The translations under genes and the position numbers were made by a program. The notes under the pieces were generated by a model that made no database searches, had not been told where the DNA came from, and saw nothing but the letters and a program-made list of their open reading frames with translations. This document shows positions 50,069-60,521 of a stretch of DNA of 64,000 nt, piece by piece; the stretch's first letter is position 1, and each line of letters begins with the position of its first letter. The stretch comes from Marinobacter lutaoensis (lineage in GTDB: Bacteria; Pseudomonadota; Gammaproteobacteria; Pseudomonadales; Oleiphilaceae): positions 186,001 to 250,000 of the forward strand of contig NZ_MSCW01000007.1 in assembly GCF_001981305.1 (NCBI RefSeq), in the 5' to 3' direction.

Positions 50069-50411
50069 CCGACCGGTATTCAGCCGGGGACGTTCCCATC
50101 CAGCGCTTGAACGCCCGGCTGAAGGCGCTCAACTCGGAAAAACCAAGCTGCTCGGCGATTTCCACGAGCGGCTTGGACCGATCCTGCAGATAGCTCAGCG
50201 CCTGGGTGCGGCGCACCTCCTCCAGCAGACTGGCGAAGGTCAACCCTTCCCGCTTGAGCTTCTTGTGCAGGGTGTAGCGGCTCATGTGCAGCTGCGACGC
50301 CACCGCCTCCACCCCAACCTTGCCCCGGGCGAGCTGGTGGGCAATCAGCGACCGCACCCGGGTACTCAGTGACATCCGCGCCACCTCCGACGTCAGTGGC
50401 TCATCCGCCAT
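50055..50411 (-). CDS. HTH-only AraC-family regulator
   Basis: A 118-residue protein consisting only of the AraC double helix-turn-helix. The first HTH is [20 protein letters not shown]; the second is [20 protein letters not shown], followed by [10 protein letters not shown]. Relatives of this sequence type usually carry a 200-residue N-terminal ligand domain, which is missing. The gene looks functional rather than broken: GGAGGAG lies seven bases before the ATG, and a GTACA palindrome lies in the promoter. The frame extending to 51986 is the antisense shadow of trhP. It may regulate fatty-acid genes given its position next to fabAB. Confidence 0.8.
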   Translation of the reverse strand: MADEPLTSEVARMSLSTRVRSLIAHQLARGKVGVEAVASQLHMSRYTLHKKLKREGLTFASLLEEVRRTQALSYLQDRSKPLVEIAEQLGFSELSAFSRAFKRWMGTSPAEYRSVRFS

Positions 50412-50458
50412 GCACGACTCCTCCTTTTGACACTGTGTCCTAGTTTCGCACTTTTTCA

Positions 50459-50474
50459 GCGTACACATGTTAGC
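50459..50474. promoter_or_regulatory. Imperfect palindrome before the AraC gene
   Basis: GCGTACA-CA-TGTTAGC has arms matching at 5 of 7 positions. It lies 48 bases upstream of the AraC start and shares the GCGTACA half-site with the perfect palindrome before trhA (44433-44448), suggesting the same FabR/DesT-like regulator. Confidence 0.45.
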
Positions 50475-50609
50475 CGAAAACACACAATACGACCTTTGAG
50501 CGAGATCACGGAATGTCCGGATCCCGACACCCTGCCACAGTCGTGCACTCCATCGCCAACCCCAGTAAAATAACGCGCCACAGTCCATTCCAACCCGGAG
50601 CCGAGTTTC

Positions 50610-51947
50610 ATGACCTACCCGGAACTGCTTGCCCCTGCCGGCACGCTGGAACACCTGGAAACCGCCTTCGCCTACGGCGCGGATGCGGTGTACGCGGGCC
50701 AGCCGCGCTACTCGCTGAGAGTAAGGAACAACAGTTTCAAGGATGTTGCAGCCCTGGCCGAAGGCATCGACCGTGCCCACGCCCTGGGCAAACAGTTCTA
50801 TTTGGTGTCCAACATCGCCCCGCACAACAGCAAGGTCCGAACCTACCTGGACGACCTGGCACCGGTGATCGAACTGAAGCCAGACGCCCTGATCATGTCC
50901 GACCCCGGGCTGATCATGCTGGTCCGGGAAACTTGGCCGGACCAGCCGATCCACCTGTCGGTGCAGGCCAACGCCGTGAACTGGGCGACCGTAGAGTTCT
51001 GGCGCCGCCAGGGCATCAGCCGGGTCATCCTGTCCCGGGAGCTGGCCCTGGACGAAATCCGGGAGATCCGTGAACGGGTGCCGGAGATGGAACTGGAAGT
51101 GTTCGTGCACGGCGCCCTGTGCATGGCCTACTCCGGCCGCTGCCTGCTGTCCGGCTATATGAATCACCGGGACGCCAATCAGGGCGCCTGCACCAATGCC
51201 TGCCGCTGGAACTACAAAACCGTGCAACACGGCCACGACGACACCGGCGACCTGATCGCCACCTCGTCCCAGCCCCGGGTCCAGCAGGTCGAACCCAGGG
51301 AAATGCTGCTGGAGGAACCGAACCGGCCGGGCAGTTTCATCCCCGCCTACGAGGACGAGCACGGCACCTACATCATGAACTCCAAGGACCTGCGCGCGGT
51401 GCAGCACGTGGCGGAGCTCATCAACATCGGCGTGCACTCGCTGAAAATCGAGGGCCGCACCAAGAGCACCTATTACGTGGCCCGGACCACCCAGGTCTAC
51501 CGCCGCGCCATCGACGACGCCCTGCACGGCAGGCCGTTCGACAAACAGCTGATGGACGAGCTGGAAGCGCTGTCGCACCGGGGTTACACCGAAGGTTTCC
51601 TGCGCCGGCACCTGCCCGAGGAGTACCAGACGTACGAACAGGGCACCTCCTATCTGGGCACCCAGCAAGTGGTGGGCACCGTCGCCGACTGCGACGACCG
51701 CTGGCTGACCATCGAGGTAAAAAACAAGTTCGCCCCGGGCGACACGCTGGAGCTGATCACCCCGGCCGACAACCTCCGTTTCTGCGCGAACACCATGGAA
51801 AACCGGCAGGGCGAGACCATGGCCTACGCCCCCGGCAGTGGCCACGTGGTGCGCATTCCGCGCCCGGACAACCTGCCGCCGAGCCTCGAACACAGCTACC
51901 TGACCCGCATCCTGACCCCCGCCGGGACCGCCGAGGCCAGCGCCTGA
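50610..51947 (+). CDS. trhP: Peptidase U32 family tRNA hydroxylation protein TrhP (YegQ)
   Basis: A 445-residue U32-family protein. PELLAPAGTLEHLETAFAYGADAVYAG opens it; the cysteine cluster is in ALCMAYSGRCLLSGYMNHRDANQGACTNACRW near 170-195, the predicted Fe-S ligands. The E. coli homologue YegQ/TrhP carries out prephenate-dependent hydroxylation of the U34 wobble base (ho5U) in tRNA. Ends in a hairpin at 51953. Immediately upstream of the suf cluster, on which it may depend for its cluster. Confidence 0.93.
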   Translation: MTYPELLAPAGTLEHLETAFAYGADAVYAGQPRYSLRVRNNSFKDVAALAEGIDRAHALGKQFYLVSNIAPHNSKVRTYLDDLAPVIELKPDALIMSDPGLIMLVRETWPDQPIHLSVQANAVNWATVEFWRRQGISRVILSRELALDEIREIRERVPEMELEVFVHGALCMAYSGRCLLSGYMNHRDANQGACTNACRWNYKTVQHGHDDTGDLIATSSQPRVQQVEPREMLLEEPNRPGSFIPAYEDEHGTYIMNSKDLRAVQHVAELINIGVHSLKIEGRTKSTYYVARTTQVYRRAIDDALHGRPFDKQLMDELEALSHRGYTEGFLRRHLPEEYQTYEQGTSYLGTQQVVGTVADCDDRWLTIEVKNKFAPGDTLELITPADNLRFCANTMENRQGETMAYAPGSGHVVRIPRPDNLPPSLEHSYLTRILTPAGTAEASA

Positions 51948-51952
51948 ACCTG

Positions 51953-51972
51953 CGGGGCCACCCGCGGCCCCG
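51953..51972 (+). terminator. Hairpin after trhP
   Basis: CGGGGCC (51953-51959) pairs with GGCCCCG (51966-51972) around a six-base loop, six bases after the trhP stop. It separates trhP from the suf promoter. Confidence 0.55.
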
Positions 51973-52045
51973 TCGATCACCGCCATGGCCTGGACTTTAG
52001 TGCCCGACCGGGGGATTAAGGTATAATCCCCCCACGCCCGATTTA

Positions 52046-52078
52046 ATACCTGACTATTTTACTCTGGTATTGTATAAT
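52046..52078 (+). promoter_or_regulatory. suf promoter with IscR type-1-like site
   Basis: A 25-base element (52046-52070) begins ATACCTGACT, has a TTTT core, and ends CTGGTAT. It fits the IscR type-1 consensus (ATA-SYY-GACT-R-WWW-Y-AGTC-RRS-TAT) at nearly every position, with two departures: ACTC for AGTC and one T for R. It covers the -35 region of a promoter whose -10 is TATAAT at 52073-52078. IscR carrying its [2Fe-2S] cluster would repress here, linking suf expression to Fe-S demand. A second TATAAT at 52022-52027 may be an extra start. Confidence 0.75.
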
Positions 52079-52208
52079 CGCTCGCCAGAAGCGACGGAAG
52101 AACGTCCGCGGCAACACCAACGAGACACCACGTTCGCCCGCCGAGCCGGCGGCCGGCGAAGAAACCAAGGGCCATAAGCCCGCGATGAGAGATTACGGAG
52201 CGACGATC

Positions 52209-53657
52209 ATGGCGACCACCGACAACGAGGTGAAAGAGCTGATCAAACGGGAATACGAGCACGGCTTCGTGACCGAAATCGAAGCCGATACCTTCGAGCC
52301 CGGTCTCAACGAAGACGTTATCCGCCGCCTCTCCGAGGTGAAGCGGGAACCTGAGTTCATGCTCGAGTGGCGCCTGAAAGCCTACCGTCGCTGGCTGGAA
52401 ATGGACGAACCGGACTGGGCCCACGTCCACTTCCCGAAAGTGGACTACAACGCCATTTCCTATTACTCCGCTCCCAAGAAACGGGAAGACATGCCCCAGA
52501 GTCTGGACGAGGTGGATCCGGAGCTGCTCAGAACCTACGAGAAGCTCGGCATTCCCCTGCACGAGCGGGCCAAACTCGCGGGCGTGGCGGTGGATGCGGT
52601 GTTCGACTCCGTGTCCGTGGCCACCACCTTCAAGGAACAGCTGGCCGAGGCCGGCGTGATCTTCTGCCCGATTTCCGAGGCGGTCCAGAAATACCCCGAG
52701 CTGGTCCAGAAGTACCTGGGCAGCGTGGTCCCCCCCAGTGACAACTACTTCGCCGCGCTCAACTCGGCGGTATTCTCCGACGGTTCCTTCGTCTACATCC
52801 CCAAAGGCGTGCGCTGCCCGCTGGAGCTGTCCACTTACTTCCGCATCAACGCCGCCAACACCGGTCAGTTCGAACGCACCCTGATCATCGCCGACGAAGG
52901 CAGCTACGTCAGCTACCTGGAAGGCTGCACCGCGCCGATGCGCGACGAGAATCAGCTGCACGCGGCGGTGGTCGAACTGGTGGCGCTGGACGACGCCCAG
53001 ATCAAGTACTCCACCGTCCAGAACTGGTACCCGGGCGACGAAGAGGGCAAAGGCGGCATCTACAACTTCGTCACCAAGCGCGGCGCCTGCATCGGCAAGA
53101 ACTCCAAGATCTCCTGGACCCAGGTGGAAACCGGTTCCGCCATCACCTGGAAGTATCCCAGCTGCGTGCTGCGGGGCGACAACAGCGTCGGCGAATTCTA
53201 TTCCGTGGCGCTGACCCACAACTACCAGCAGGCGGATACCGGTACCAAAATGATCCACCTGGGCAAGAACACCAAAAGCACCATCATCTCCAAGGGCATC
53301 TCCGCCGGCCGCAGCTCCAATGCCTACCGGGGCCTGGTGAAGTTCGGCCCGGGCGCCGAGGGCGCACGCAACTTCACCCAATGCGACTCGTTGCTGATCG
53401 GCGACCGCTGCGGTGCCCACACCTTCCCCTACATCGAGAGCCGGAACAAGTCCGCCATCGTCGAGCACGAGGCCACCACCTCCAAGGTGAGTGACGAGCA
53501 GCTGTTCCTGTGCCGGCAACGGGGCATCGACCCGGAACAGGCCGTCTCGATGATCGTGAACGGTTTCTGCAAGGAGGTGTTCAAGGAGCTGCCCATGGAG
53601 TTTGCGGTCGAGGCCGGCAAGCTGCTGGAAGTCAGCCTGGAGGGGTCCGTGGGCTGA
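52209..53657 (+). CDS. sufB: Fe-S cluster assembly scaffold subunit SufB
   Basis: A 482-residue right-handed beta-helix scaffold of the SufBCD complex, on which Fe-S clusters are built under iron limitation or oxidative stress. Conserved blocks include [16 protein letters not shown] near 13, [37 protein letters not shown], the [16 protein letters not shown] segment and the cysteine-bearing [14 protein letters not shown] 52209 with GGAG seven bases ahead is preferred over 52185. It is the first gene of sufBCDS-A-T-E. No suf-specific Rrf2 regulator gene precedes it, unlike in many relatives. Confidence 0.97.
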   Translation: MATTDNEVKELIKREYEHGFVTEIEADTFEPGLNEDVIRRLSEVKREPEFMLEWRLKAYRRWLEMDEPDWAHVHFPKVDYNAISYYSAPKKREDMPQSLDEVDPELLRTYEKLGIPLHERAKLAGVAVDAVFDSVSVATTFKEQLAEAGVIFCPISEAVQKYPELVQKYLGSVVPPSDNYFAALNSAVFSDGSFVYIPKGVRCPLELSTYFRINAANTGQFERTLIIADEGSYVSYLEGCTAPMRDENQLHAAVVELVALDDAQIKYSTVQNWYPGDEEGKGGIYNFVTKRGACIGKNSKISWTQVETGSAITWKYPSCVLRGDNSVGEFYSVALTHNYQQADTGTKMIHLGKNTKSTIISKGISAGRSSNAYRGLVKFGPGAEGARNFTQCDSLLIGDRCGAHTFPYIESRNKSAIVEHEATTSKVSDEQLFLCRQRGIDPEQAVSMIVNGFCKEVFKELPMEFAVEAGKLLEVSLEGSVG

Positions 53658-53717
53658 CCTCGCCCCGCGGGCATTGGCGAACGAATTCACACCGATTGAC
53701 GAGAGAGAACCCCACAA

Positions 53718-54491
53718 ATGCTGAGCATCAAGAACCTGCACGCATCCGTTGAGGACAAGGAAATCCTCAAAGGTATCAACCTGGAGATCAAGGCGGGCGA
53801 AGTCCACGCCATCATGGGCCCGAACGGTTCCGGCAAGAGCACCCTGTCCCAGGTGCTGGCAGGCAACGAAGCATTTGAAGTAACCGAGGGCGAGGTGACC
53901 CTGAATGGCCAGAACCTGCTGGAGCTGGAGACCGAGGAGCGGGCACGCGAAGGCATCTTCCTGGCCTTCCAGTACCCGGTCGAAATCCCCGGCGTCAGCA
54001 ACCTGCAGTTCCTGCGCACCGCCGTCAACGCCATGCGCAAGCACCGGGGCGAGGAGGACATGAACGCGGCCGAGTTCATGAAACTGGCCCGCGAGGTGTG
54101 CAAGCAGGTGGACCTGGACCCGTCCTTCCTCAAGCGGGGAGTCAACGAGGGCTTTTCCGGCGGTGAAAAGAAACGTAACGAAATCATGCAGGCGCTGCTG
54201 TTGCAGCCGAAACTGGCGATTCTCGACGAAACCGACTCCGGGCTGGACATCGACGCCCTGAAGGTCGTCGCCGACGGCGTCAACGCCCTGCGCTCCCCGG
54301 ACCGGGCAATCCTGATGGTCACCCACTACCAGCGCCTGCTGAACCACATCGTGCCCGACTACGTGCACGTGCTGGCCGGAGGCCGGATCATCAAATCCGG
54401 CGGCCGTGAACTGGCCCTGGAGCTGGAAGAGAAAGGCTACGGCTGGCTCGGCATCAAGGACGAAGACGCCGCCGACGCACCGGCCAACTGA
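53718..54491 (+). CDS. sufC: Fe-S cluster assembly ATPase SufC
   Basis: A 257-residue ABC-type ATPase that powers the SufBCD scaffold. Walker A is GPNGSGKST, the signature is FSGGEKKR, and Walker B is LAILDETDSGLD, with the switch His in VTHYQRLLNHI. The SufC-specific ERAREGIFLAFQYPVEIPGVSN lies in the middle. It lies 60 bases after sufB and 12 before sufD. Confidence 0.97.
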   Translation: MLSIKNLHASVEDKEILKGINLEIKAGEVHAIMGPNGSGKSTLSQVLAGNEAFEVTEGEVTLNGQNLLELETEERAREGIFLAFQYPVEIPGVSNLQFLRTAVNAMRKHRGEEDMNAAEFMKLAREVCKQVDLDPSFLKRGVNEGFSGGEKKRNEIMQALLLQPKLAILDETDSGLDIDALKVVADGVNALRSPDRAILMVTHYQRLLNHIVPDYVHVLAGGRIIKSGGRELALELEEKGYGWLGIKDEDAADAPAN

Positions 54492-54503
54492 GGAGTTCGC
54501 GGA

Positions 54504-55799
54504 ATGAAGCCAGCCCCTACCCTATCCTCCGCGTTTCTGCACCCGGCCGGCCAGAGCCTGCCCCAGCCCCTGCTGGCGCTGCGCAAGCAGCGCGCCGCCG
54601 CCCTGCTGGGCATGCCGCTGCCGACCCGGAAAACCGAGAACTGGAAATACTCCGCCCGGCACCTGAAACTGGCCGACGACATGGCCATTTCCCTGCCGGC
54701 GGAAGGCAAGACCGGCACCAGCCTGGCGGTTCCCGGCTACAAGGTGGTGTTCCTGAACGGCGTCATGCTGCCCGAGGCCAGCGAGTTTCCGGACCTGGAC
54801 GGCATCACCATCACCAGTTTCAGCGACCTGGACGAACAGGAAGCGCGGGAACTGGCCGGCCGCCTGGACCACACGCTGACGCCGCAGTCGGTGCAACTGG
54901 CACAGCTGAACAGCGCCCGCTTCGAGGATGGCCTGTTGATCCGCCTGCAACCGGATGCCGTTCTGGATCAGCCGTTGTACATCATCCACGAAGTCAACGC
55001 CGACGCCAGTGGCTCCGCCTTTCCCCGGATTTTCGTGGATGCCGGGCGCCACAGCCGCCTGACGCTGGTCGAGGAATTCATTTCCAGCGGCAGCAACGGC
55101 CAAGCTCAGGTCCTGGTCAACGCGGTTACCGAATTCTGCCTCGACGAAGGCGCCCACCTGACCAGCATTCGCCTGGATATGGAAGGCGATAGCATCCAGC
55201 ACATCGGCGCCACCGGTGTGCGTCAGCAGCGTAACTCCCGCTTCGAAAGCCATTGCGTCGGTTTTGGCGGTGCCCTGCGCCGGCATGACCTGCAGGTGCG
55301 TCTGGAAGGCGAAGGCGCCGAGTGCAAGCTCAATGGCGTGGTGGTCGCTCAGGGGGCGCAACACTACGACAACCACACCAACATCGAACACGTGGTCGGC
55401 CACTGCAACAGCGAGGAAACCTATCGCAACATCGCCGCCGACCAGGCCCACGTGGTGTTCAACGGCCGCATTCACATTCATCCGGATGCCCAGAAGTCGA
55501 ACGCCGAGATGAACAACAAGAACCTGCTGTTGTCCAACGGTGCCGAAATCGATACCAAGCCGGAGCTGGAGATTTACGCCGACGACGTCAAATGCGCCCA
55601 CGGAGCCACCATCGGCCAGCTCGACAAAACATCCGTCTTTTATCTGGTCTCCCGTGGCATCGGCCGGCGCGAGGCCCATGTCCTGCTGACCATGGCCTTC
55701 ATCAACGAGCTGGTGGCGCAGATTCCGGTGCCGGCGGTCCGGGAAACCGCCCAAACCCGGCTGAACCAGTTCTTCGAGGCAACCTTCCAGGAGGCATGA
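54504..55799 (+). CDS. sufD: Fe-S cluster assembly protein SufD
   Basis: A 431-residue partner of SufB with the same beta-helix core. The N-terminal RKTENWKYSARHLKLADD and C-terminal HIHPDAQKSNAEMNNKNLLLSNGAEIDTKPELEIYADDVKCAHGATIG are typical; that last block contains the SufD Cys and His used at the SufB-SufD interface. Its stop overlaps a possible sufS start (ATGA, 55796-55799). Confidence 0.96.
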   Translation: MKPAPTLSSAFLHPAGQSLPQPLLALRKQRAAALLGMPLPTRKTENWKYSARHLKLADDMAISLPAEGKTGTSLAVPGYKVVFLNGVMLPEASEFPDLDGITITSFSDLDEQEARELAGRLDHTLTPQSVQLAQLNSARFEDGLLIRLQPDAVLDQPLYIIHEVNADASGSAFPRIFVDAGRHSRLTLVEEFISSGSNGQAQVLVNAVTEFCLDEGAHLTSIRLDMEGDSIQHIGATGVRQQRNSRFESHCVGFGGALRRHDLQVRLEGEGAECKLNGVVVAQGAQHYDNHTNIEHVVGHCNSEETYRNIAADQAHVVFNGRIHIHPDAQKSNAEMNNKNLLLSNGAEIDTKPELEIYADDVKCAHGATIGQLDKTSVFYLVSRGIGRREAHVLLTMAFINELVAQIPVPAVRETAQTRLNQFFEATFQEA

Positions 55800-55804
55800 C
55801 CGCC

Positions 55805-57049
<1,245 letters not shown>

Positions 57050-57062
57050 AGGAGGTGGAATC

Positions 57063-57422
57063 ATGACAGCCGAAGTCTTCACCCCAAGCAAGGACGTCTC
57101 CGTGACCATGACGCCGAGCGCGGTCCGGCACGTTCGCAAGCAACTGGACAAGCACCCGGAGGCCCGGGGCATTCGCCTGGCCATCAAGAAAAGCGGCTGT
57201 TCCGGTTTCAAGTACGACACCCAGTGGGTGAGCGAGGCGGCGCCGGACGACCGGGTGTTTCACATCGACGGCGTCGATGTGTACGTTAAGGAGGAGCACC
57301 TGCCCCTGGTCAACGGCATCGAGATCGATTTCGTCACCGAGGGGGTCAACTCCTTGTTCAAGTACCGCAACCCCAACGCCACGGCGGAGTGCGGGTGCGG
57401 CGAAAGCTTTACCATAGCCTGA
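57063..57422 (+). CDS. sufA: SufA/HesB-family A-type Fe-S carrier
   Basis: A 119-residue A-type carrier with the three ligand cysteines in KKSGCSGFKY (about 49) and AECGCGESF (about 112 and 114). It accepts clusters from SufBCD and delivers them to targets. GGAGG lies ahead of ATG 57063. It follows sufS by 13 bases in the suf operon. Confidence 0.94.
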   Translation: MTAEVFTPSKDVSVTMTPSAVRHVRKQLDKHPEARGIRLAIKKSGCSGFKYDTQWVSEAAPDDRVFHIDGVDVYVKEEHLPLVNGIEIDFVTEGVNSLFKYRNPNATAECGCGESFTIA

Positions 57423-57444
57423 TACACCAGACAGCGAGGCCAAC

Positions 57445-57993
57445 GTGGGCATGCAAGAACGGGAAGTGGTCCTGACCAAGCGCGAGGTGGAAGCCCGGCT
57501 CGTCCCCTCCGGCACGGAAATCATGATTCCGGCGGACACCTTCGTGACCATCACCCAGTCGCTGGGTGGCACCTTCACCGTGGCGGTCAATGGCAACCTG
57601 GCCCGGATCGAGGGGCATGACGCCGACGCCCTGGGCAAGCAGCCGCTGGAGAGCAGTTTCGAAACCCCGGCCGATGGCACCGTGAACGAAAACCAGGTCT
57701 GGGAAGCCCTGCGCAACTGCTACGACCCCGAGATTCCCGTCAACGTGGTGGATCTGGGCCTGATCTACGACTGCCGAATCGAGAACGGCACCGAGGACGG
57801 CAACCACGTCCACATCCGGATGACACTGACCGCGCCGGGTTGTGGCATGGGGCCGGTGATCACCGAAGACGTCAAGCGGAAGGTGGAGCACGTGCCCAAC
57901 GTTGACAAGGTCACCGTCGAGCTGACCTTCGACCCGCCCTGGAGCAACGACATGCTCACCGACGAGGCCAAACTGGAACTGGGGATGCTGTGA
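57445..57993 (+). CDS. sufT: Fe-S assembly protein SufT (MIP18/DUF59 family)
   Basis: A 182-residue protein. The C-terminal 100 residues are the MIP18/DUF59 domain: LRNCYDPEIPVNVVDLGLIYDC near 90, then MTLTAPGCGMGPVI near 132 with the conserved Cys. The N-terminal 75 residues are the SufT-specific extension. SufT helps mature Fe-S proteins under high demand. GTG 57445 with GAGG five bases ahead is preferred over ATG 57451. The stop overlaps the sufE start (TGATG). Confidence 0.92.
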   Translation: MGMQEREVVLTKREVEARLVPSGTEIMIPADTFVTITQSLGGTFTVAVNGNLARIEGHDADALGKQPLESSFETPADGTVNENQVWEALRNCYDPEIPVNVVDLGLIYDCRIENGTEDGNHVHIRMTLTAPGCGMGPVITEDVKRKVEHVPNVDKVTVELTFDPPWSNDMLTDEAKLELGML

Positions 57994-58457
57994 TGACGGT
58001 GCAGACACGGGCTTTTCTCGACAACCCGCTGGGCACCGAGACCACCCTGAAGGATGTCCTCGACGCCTTCGAATTCCTAGACGACTGGGAAGAACGCTAC
58101 GCCTACATCATTGACCTGGGCAAGCAGCTGCCGCCCTTCCCGGACGAAGCCCGGGTGGAGGACAACTATGTGCACGGCTGCCAGAGCCAAGTCTGGCTCA
58201 TCCACCACTATGACGATGCCCGGGACCGGCTGTACCTGCTGATCGACTCGGACGCCATGATCGTGCGCGGCCTGGCCGCCATCATCCTGGTGGCCCTGAA
58301 CGGCAAGAGCCCCCGGGACCTGCTCACCACCGACATCGACGAACTGTTCGAACAACTGGACCTGTTCCGGCACATTTCCCCCACCCGGGGCAATGGCCTG
58401 CGCGCCATGGTCAGCCGCATCCGGGACATCGCCGCGGCCCAGCTGGAGCGCGACTGA
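57993..58457 (+). CDS. sufE: Sulfur acceptor SufE
   Basis: A 154-residue protein that takes persulfide sulfur from SufS and hands it to SufB. The active Cys is C63 in VHGCQSQVW, with the family segment WEERYAYIIDLGKQLPPFP near 32 and GLAAIILVALNGKSP near 90. ATG 57993 overlaps the sufT stop; a GTG at 57990 is the alternative. It is the last suf gene and converges with flgT after 10 bases, with no separate terminator. Confidence 0.95.
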   Translation: MTVQTRAFLDNPLGTETTLKDVLDAFEFLDDWEERYAYIIDLGKQLPPFPDEARVEDNYVHGCQSQVWLIHHYDDARDRLYLLIDSDAMIVRGLAAIILVALNGKSPRDLLTTDIDELFEQLDLFRHISPTRGNGLRAMVSRIRDIAAAQLERD

Positions 58458-58467
58458 ACCGTCCCGG

Positions 58468-59712
58468 TTACCAGATGATGGCCAGGTCGTCCCGCTGTAC
58501 GTTGACCTGGCCCGCCAGCTTCGGCATCCGGCCGCTGCTGAACTCCGGGTGCACGTTGTTCAGGGTCACGCTCACCCCGGCATCCCTCAGCTCTGGCGCC
58601 CCGGCCAGGGCGTCCCAGTGCCGGGCACTCCGGTACACATGCAATTCATCGCCCGGACGCAACCCGGCCGTGGCCCCTGAGGCCAGCGTCACCGACGGCC
58701 CCTCCACCCGAACCACCCGGGTCATGAAGGGCTGGCAGGCCAGCACATCCACCACCGCCTGGGTCATCTCCGCCAGTGTCCGCGTCACGGCCTGGCCATA
58801 GGCGGTGCTCTCGAATCCGGCCGAGGCAAAGCCGGTGGAACGCCCCGACACGGTCCGCCACTCGGCCTCGGTGGCGAACCGTTCCTGATAGAACGGTGAG
58901 CCGCTGAAACCGTCGAAAACCATGAGGTCGACCACGAACCGCCGGTTCTGATCCACCGCACCGAGACTGCGCTTGAATCCGCCCCATACCGAGGTGTCCC
59001 AGGCCGTCGGATCGGTGAACCCCAGGTCCCGGATGACACCGGTCACCACAAACTGGGCCCCCAGCTCGCGGGCCAAACGGGCCACGTTGCTTAAGCGATT
59101 GTCGTTGCCCTGCCAAGTCGGCGCGTCCACGGCATCGCCGAACAGGGACAGGCCCGTGGCCGACAGCACCTCGAGCCGGCCGCTGTCACGCAGGCCGGCC
59201 TGCAACCGCTGCGGCAGGACCTCGCCGGCGTCGTCCAGCCGGCCGGTCTGGGCCTGGCCCGGTTGCAGCAACGGGAAACCGGTGATCGCCACCCGTTTTT
59301 TCAGGCGTGCCGCCTCGGCCGCGCGACAGATCGCCGGCGGCTCCGTCATGTCGGCACGCACCACCAGACGCAGGCGGTCACCGGTCCGCTGCTCGGAGAC
59401 GATCTCGACATGCCGGGCGCGGGCCTGAGTCGCCACGTCCACCCGGGACTCGGTCAACACGCCGTTTTCCACCGTTTCCCGGGTACTGACCCGGGCTTCG
59501 TAGCGCAGGGCCAGATCCCGTAGCGCCGCTTCCCGCGCGGCCGCGCGGGCCGAATCCAGATCACCGTTCAGAATCACCGCATGCCCCACCCCTTCCAGAA
59601 TCACCGCGCCCGCCGCCGGCGCCAGCATGGCTAGGAACCCGGCCAGCAGGCCAGCGGCGAGCCGCCGGCCGGGCCTCCGGTAACGGGACGCAGCAGACTG
59701 AGAACACACCAT
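58468..59712 (-). CDS. flgT: Flagellar assembly protein FlgT
   Basis: A 414-residue secreted protein with an N-terminal signal (basic RRPGRRLAA followed by a hydrophobic core, cleavage near AAGA at about 38). The rest matches the FlgT layout: an N-terminal LPP20-like part (AAREAALRDLALRYEARVS), a middle domain with ELGAQFVVTGVIRDLG, and a C-terminal domain (SVTLASGATAGLRPGDELHVYR). FlgT forms the H-ring around the basal body in Na(+)-driven polar flagella. It starts after the flgP stop with a two-base gap; GGAG is seven bases ahead. Confidence 0.92.
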   Translation of the reverse strand: MVCSQSAASRYRRPGRRLAAGLLAGFLAMLAPAAGAVILEGVGHAVILNGDLDSARAAAREAALRDLALRYEARVSTRETVENGVLTESRVDVATQARARHVEIVSEQRTGDRLRLVVRADMTEPPAICRAAEAARLKKRVAITGFPLLQPGQAQTGRLDDAGEVLPQRLQAGLRDSGRLEVLSATGLSLFGDAVDAPTWQGNDNRLSNVARLARELGAQFVVTGVIRDLGFTDPTAWDTSVWGGFKRSLGAVDQNRRFVVDLMVFDGFSGSPFYQERFATEAEWRTVSGRSTGFASAGFESTAYGQAVTRTLAEMTQAVVDVLACQPFMTRVVRVEGPSVTLASGATAGLRPGDELHVYRSARHWDALAGAPELRDAGVSVTLNNVHPEFSSGRMPKLAGQVNVQRDDLAIIW

Positions 59713-59714
59713 GA

Positions 59715-60266
59715 TCACTCCAGATAGTAAAGGGAATCGGCCGACCGGCTTTCGATATCGCCGCCGGCATCTCGGCCCCGGGGCATGGGAATCGGGCAAA
59801 GCGCCCGTACCTGGTCATCGTCCACACCGGAAACGCAGGCGCGGAACCGGGGCTCCAGCTTCAACTCCATGACGGTTTCCACCACGCCGTCACTGTGCTC
59901 GTTGACCGCCACCACCTTGGCGCCGCGGATGTAGCTGTCCACATAGACGCGGAACAGGTCGTTGCGCAGCACGAAATCATTCACCGTGGCGCCTCCGTAA
60001 ACGACCGTGCCATAGACACGCTCCGCCAGGTTCCGGTAGGCATCGAGACGGGAGGCACGGCGCGCCAGCAGGCGCAGGCGCGGATCCAGCCGATCCGTCG
60101 AGACATTCTCGTAGGTACCGAAGCCACTGGCACGGACCACGATCGGCGCCAGCGATTCCGGGTTGGCGGACGATTCGGTGTTCCGGTAGCCACCAACCGG
60201 GGCACAAGCCGACAGCCCCCAGGCCAGCGACACCAGAGCGAGAACCAGGGTCCGTCGCATAACCAT
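59715..60266 (-). CDS. flgP: LPP20-family lipoprotein FlgP
   Basis: A 183-residue lipoprotein with a lipobox at LSAC (about residue 20). The mature part has LRLLARRASRLDAYRNLAERVYG, the LPP20/FlgP conserved block. FlgP is an outer-membrane protein of the flagellar H-ring or T-ring in polar flagella. The ATG at 60266 with GGAG eight bases ahead is preferred over the longer frame at 60404. It is two bases ahead of flgT, in the same operon; flgO is not seen next to them. Confidence 0.88.
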   Translation of the reverse strand: MVMRRTLVLALVSLAWGLSACAPVGGYRNTESSANPESLAPIVVRASGFGTYENVSTDRLDPRLRLLARRASRLDAYRNLAERVYGTVVYGGATVNDFVLRNDLFRVYVDSYIRGAKVVAVNEHSDGVVETVMELKLEPRFRACVSGVDDDQVRALCPIPMPRGRDAGGDIESRSADSLYYLE

Positions 60267-60521
60267 CACACATTCTCCGCAAAACAGGCGTTTCCAGCCT
60301 ACCATGAAAAAAACACGCCAAGTTCCATAACCCACTGATCTCATGACAATAGAGCGGACAACACCAACCGCCGGGCGGGAAAAGCGGCAAAACGCTGCCT
60401 CCATTTACACATCAAGAACAAACCGTTACCGCTTCTGTCATGTTCGCGACCGAGTTCTGCCCTAACCTGAGTTCCGCATCTGTTTCATTCGCTATCCATC
60501 CAGACCCACAAAGGACCAGCC

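Noticed and set aside
50055..51986. 643-codon frame suggesting a full-length AraC protein
   Set aside because: The upstream part is antisense to trhP and unlike the AraC ligand domain; a strong ribosome site precedes ATG 50411.
52059..54368. A 769-codon open frame antisense to sufB and sufC
   Set aside because: It is the high-GC complement of two certain genes, shows low-complexity Gly/His/Val/Asp composition, and has no family features.
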